DNA of 64,000 bases from positions 37,538-101,537 of the forward strand of contig DASVOS010000014.1 of the NCBI GenBank assembly GCA_036383255.1, in the 5' to 3' direction. Within the stretch, counting starts at the first letter, position 1. Every line of letters begins with the position of its first letter. Made by a program: the position numbers and the translations under genes. The notes beneath the pieces were generated by a model that saw nothing but the letters and a program-made list of their open reading frames with translations, was not told the DNA's origin and made no database searches. Below are positions 63,871 to 64,000 of the stretch, piece after piece. This stretch comes from Gammaproteobacteria bacterium. Lineage in GTDB: Bacteria; Pseudomonadota; Gammaproteobacteria; Natronospirales; REEB76.

Positions 63871-64000
63871 CAGAGCCACTGGCCGGCTGGGTGGAGGCGG
63901 CCGGCGCCGGTGTCGCGTTAGTCGCCGCCTGCGGCGCGGCGGCCTGAGGCGGCACGGACGCGGGAGCGGGCGGGCGCGTGGAAGCCGCGGGTGCGGGAGC
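63845..64000 (-). CDS. C-terminal tail of an upstream gene, probably gspD (cut by window end)
   Basis: A reading frame open through the end of the window, 51 codons plus stop, encodes an Ala/Pro/Thr-rich tail ending [11 protein letters not shown]. It overlaps gspE in a different phase. Such tails occur at the C-terminus of secretins, and gspD usually precedes gspE, so gspD (or gspC) is likely. No diagnostic motif is visible in this piece. Confidence 0.5.
   Translation of the reverse strand, partial: APAPAASTRPPAPASVPPQAAAPQAATNATPAPAASTQPASGSDESHPGNP

Noticed and set aside
1..64000. CRISPR arrays, tRNA or rRNA genes, prophage or complete insertion sequences
   Set aside because: None seen: no regularly spaced repeats, no tRNA cloverleaf noticed in gaps, no transposase or integrase frame.

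Overview
The window is 64 kb of high-GC, densely packed chromosome from a gammaproteobacterium. Gene content and order (ygfZ, sdhCDAB, sdhE-ygfX, nadB, rpoE-rseA, lepA-lepB-rnc-era-recO-pdxJ-acpS; lolC-lolD, comEC, exbBD, msbA-lpxK-kdsB; rne/rluC, yceD-rpmF-plsX-fabH) point to the Xanthomonadales/Nevskiales side of the class. I saw no tRNA, rRNA, CRISPR array, prophage or complete IS element, and the species is not identifiable from the sequence alone.

Layout. 1-8000: the end of an rsmB-like rRNA methyltransferase gene, ygfZ, then the complete succinate dehydrogenase operon with its assembly factors (an SDHAF4-like protein, sdhC, D, A, B, sdhE, ygfX), meeting nadB stop codon to stop codon. 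8000-16900: the envelope-stress sigma factor with its own sigma-E-type promoter, its anti-sigma factor, a PDZ-only protein where an HtrA protease would be expected, then the translation/secretion/RNA-processing run from lepA to acpS. 17000-24700: an accessory island. A 62-aa peptide gene with its own promoter and terminator is followed by a JmjC/cupin-type oxygenase, a SagB-type (azoline-dehydrogenase-like) flavoenzyme, a 1389-aa ligand-sensing hybrid histidine kinase, a lysine-rich 95-aa peptide gene and a lone HPt protein. The two peptides share a C-terminal motif, FG[AS][AS][ST][LM]CA[GD]T. I read this as a candidate ribosomally made, post-translationally modified peptide (RiPP) system and rate it the most interesting part of the window.

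24800-36300: exonuclease-rlmD-nagZ operon, an exported beta-propeller protein, csiV-mfd, and agmatine-to-putrescine genes (aguA, aguB). 36300-47400: sfsA, lipoprotein release (one permease plus lolD), comEC, exbB/exbD, and lipid A/KDO genes msbA-lpxK-kdsB. 47400-55300: rne with a long leader, divergent rluC, maf, and the fatty-acid/phospholipid operon yceD-rpmF-plsX-fabH. 55300-64000, all on the minus strand: a secreted sedolisin protease, a large exported Asp-box propeller protein, a small outer-membrane-like protein, and gspF/gspE of type II secretion with the tail of a probable gspD.

Non-coding structure: a 70-bp dispersed repeat occurs in two orientations (between sdhB and sdhE, and after fabH) with a compensatory base change supporting a hairpin. 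At sdhE it lies next to a duplicated gene start. A 140-bp palindromic MITE-like element abuts the stop codon of the tyrosine phosphatase gene, and a cluster of perfect hairpins sits upstream of exbB.
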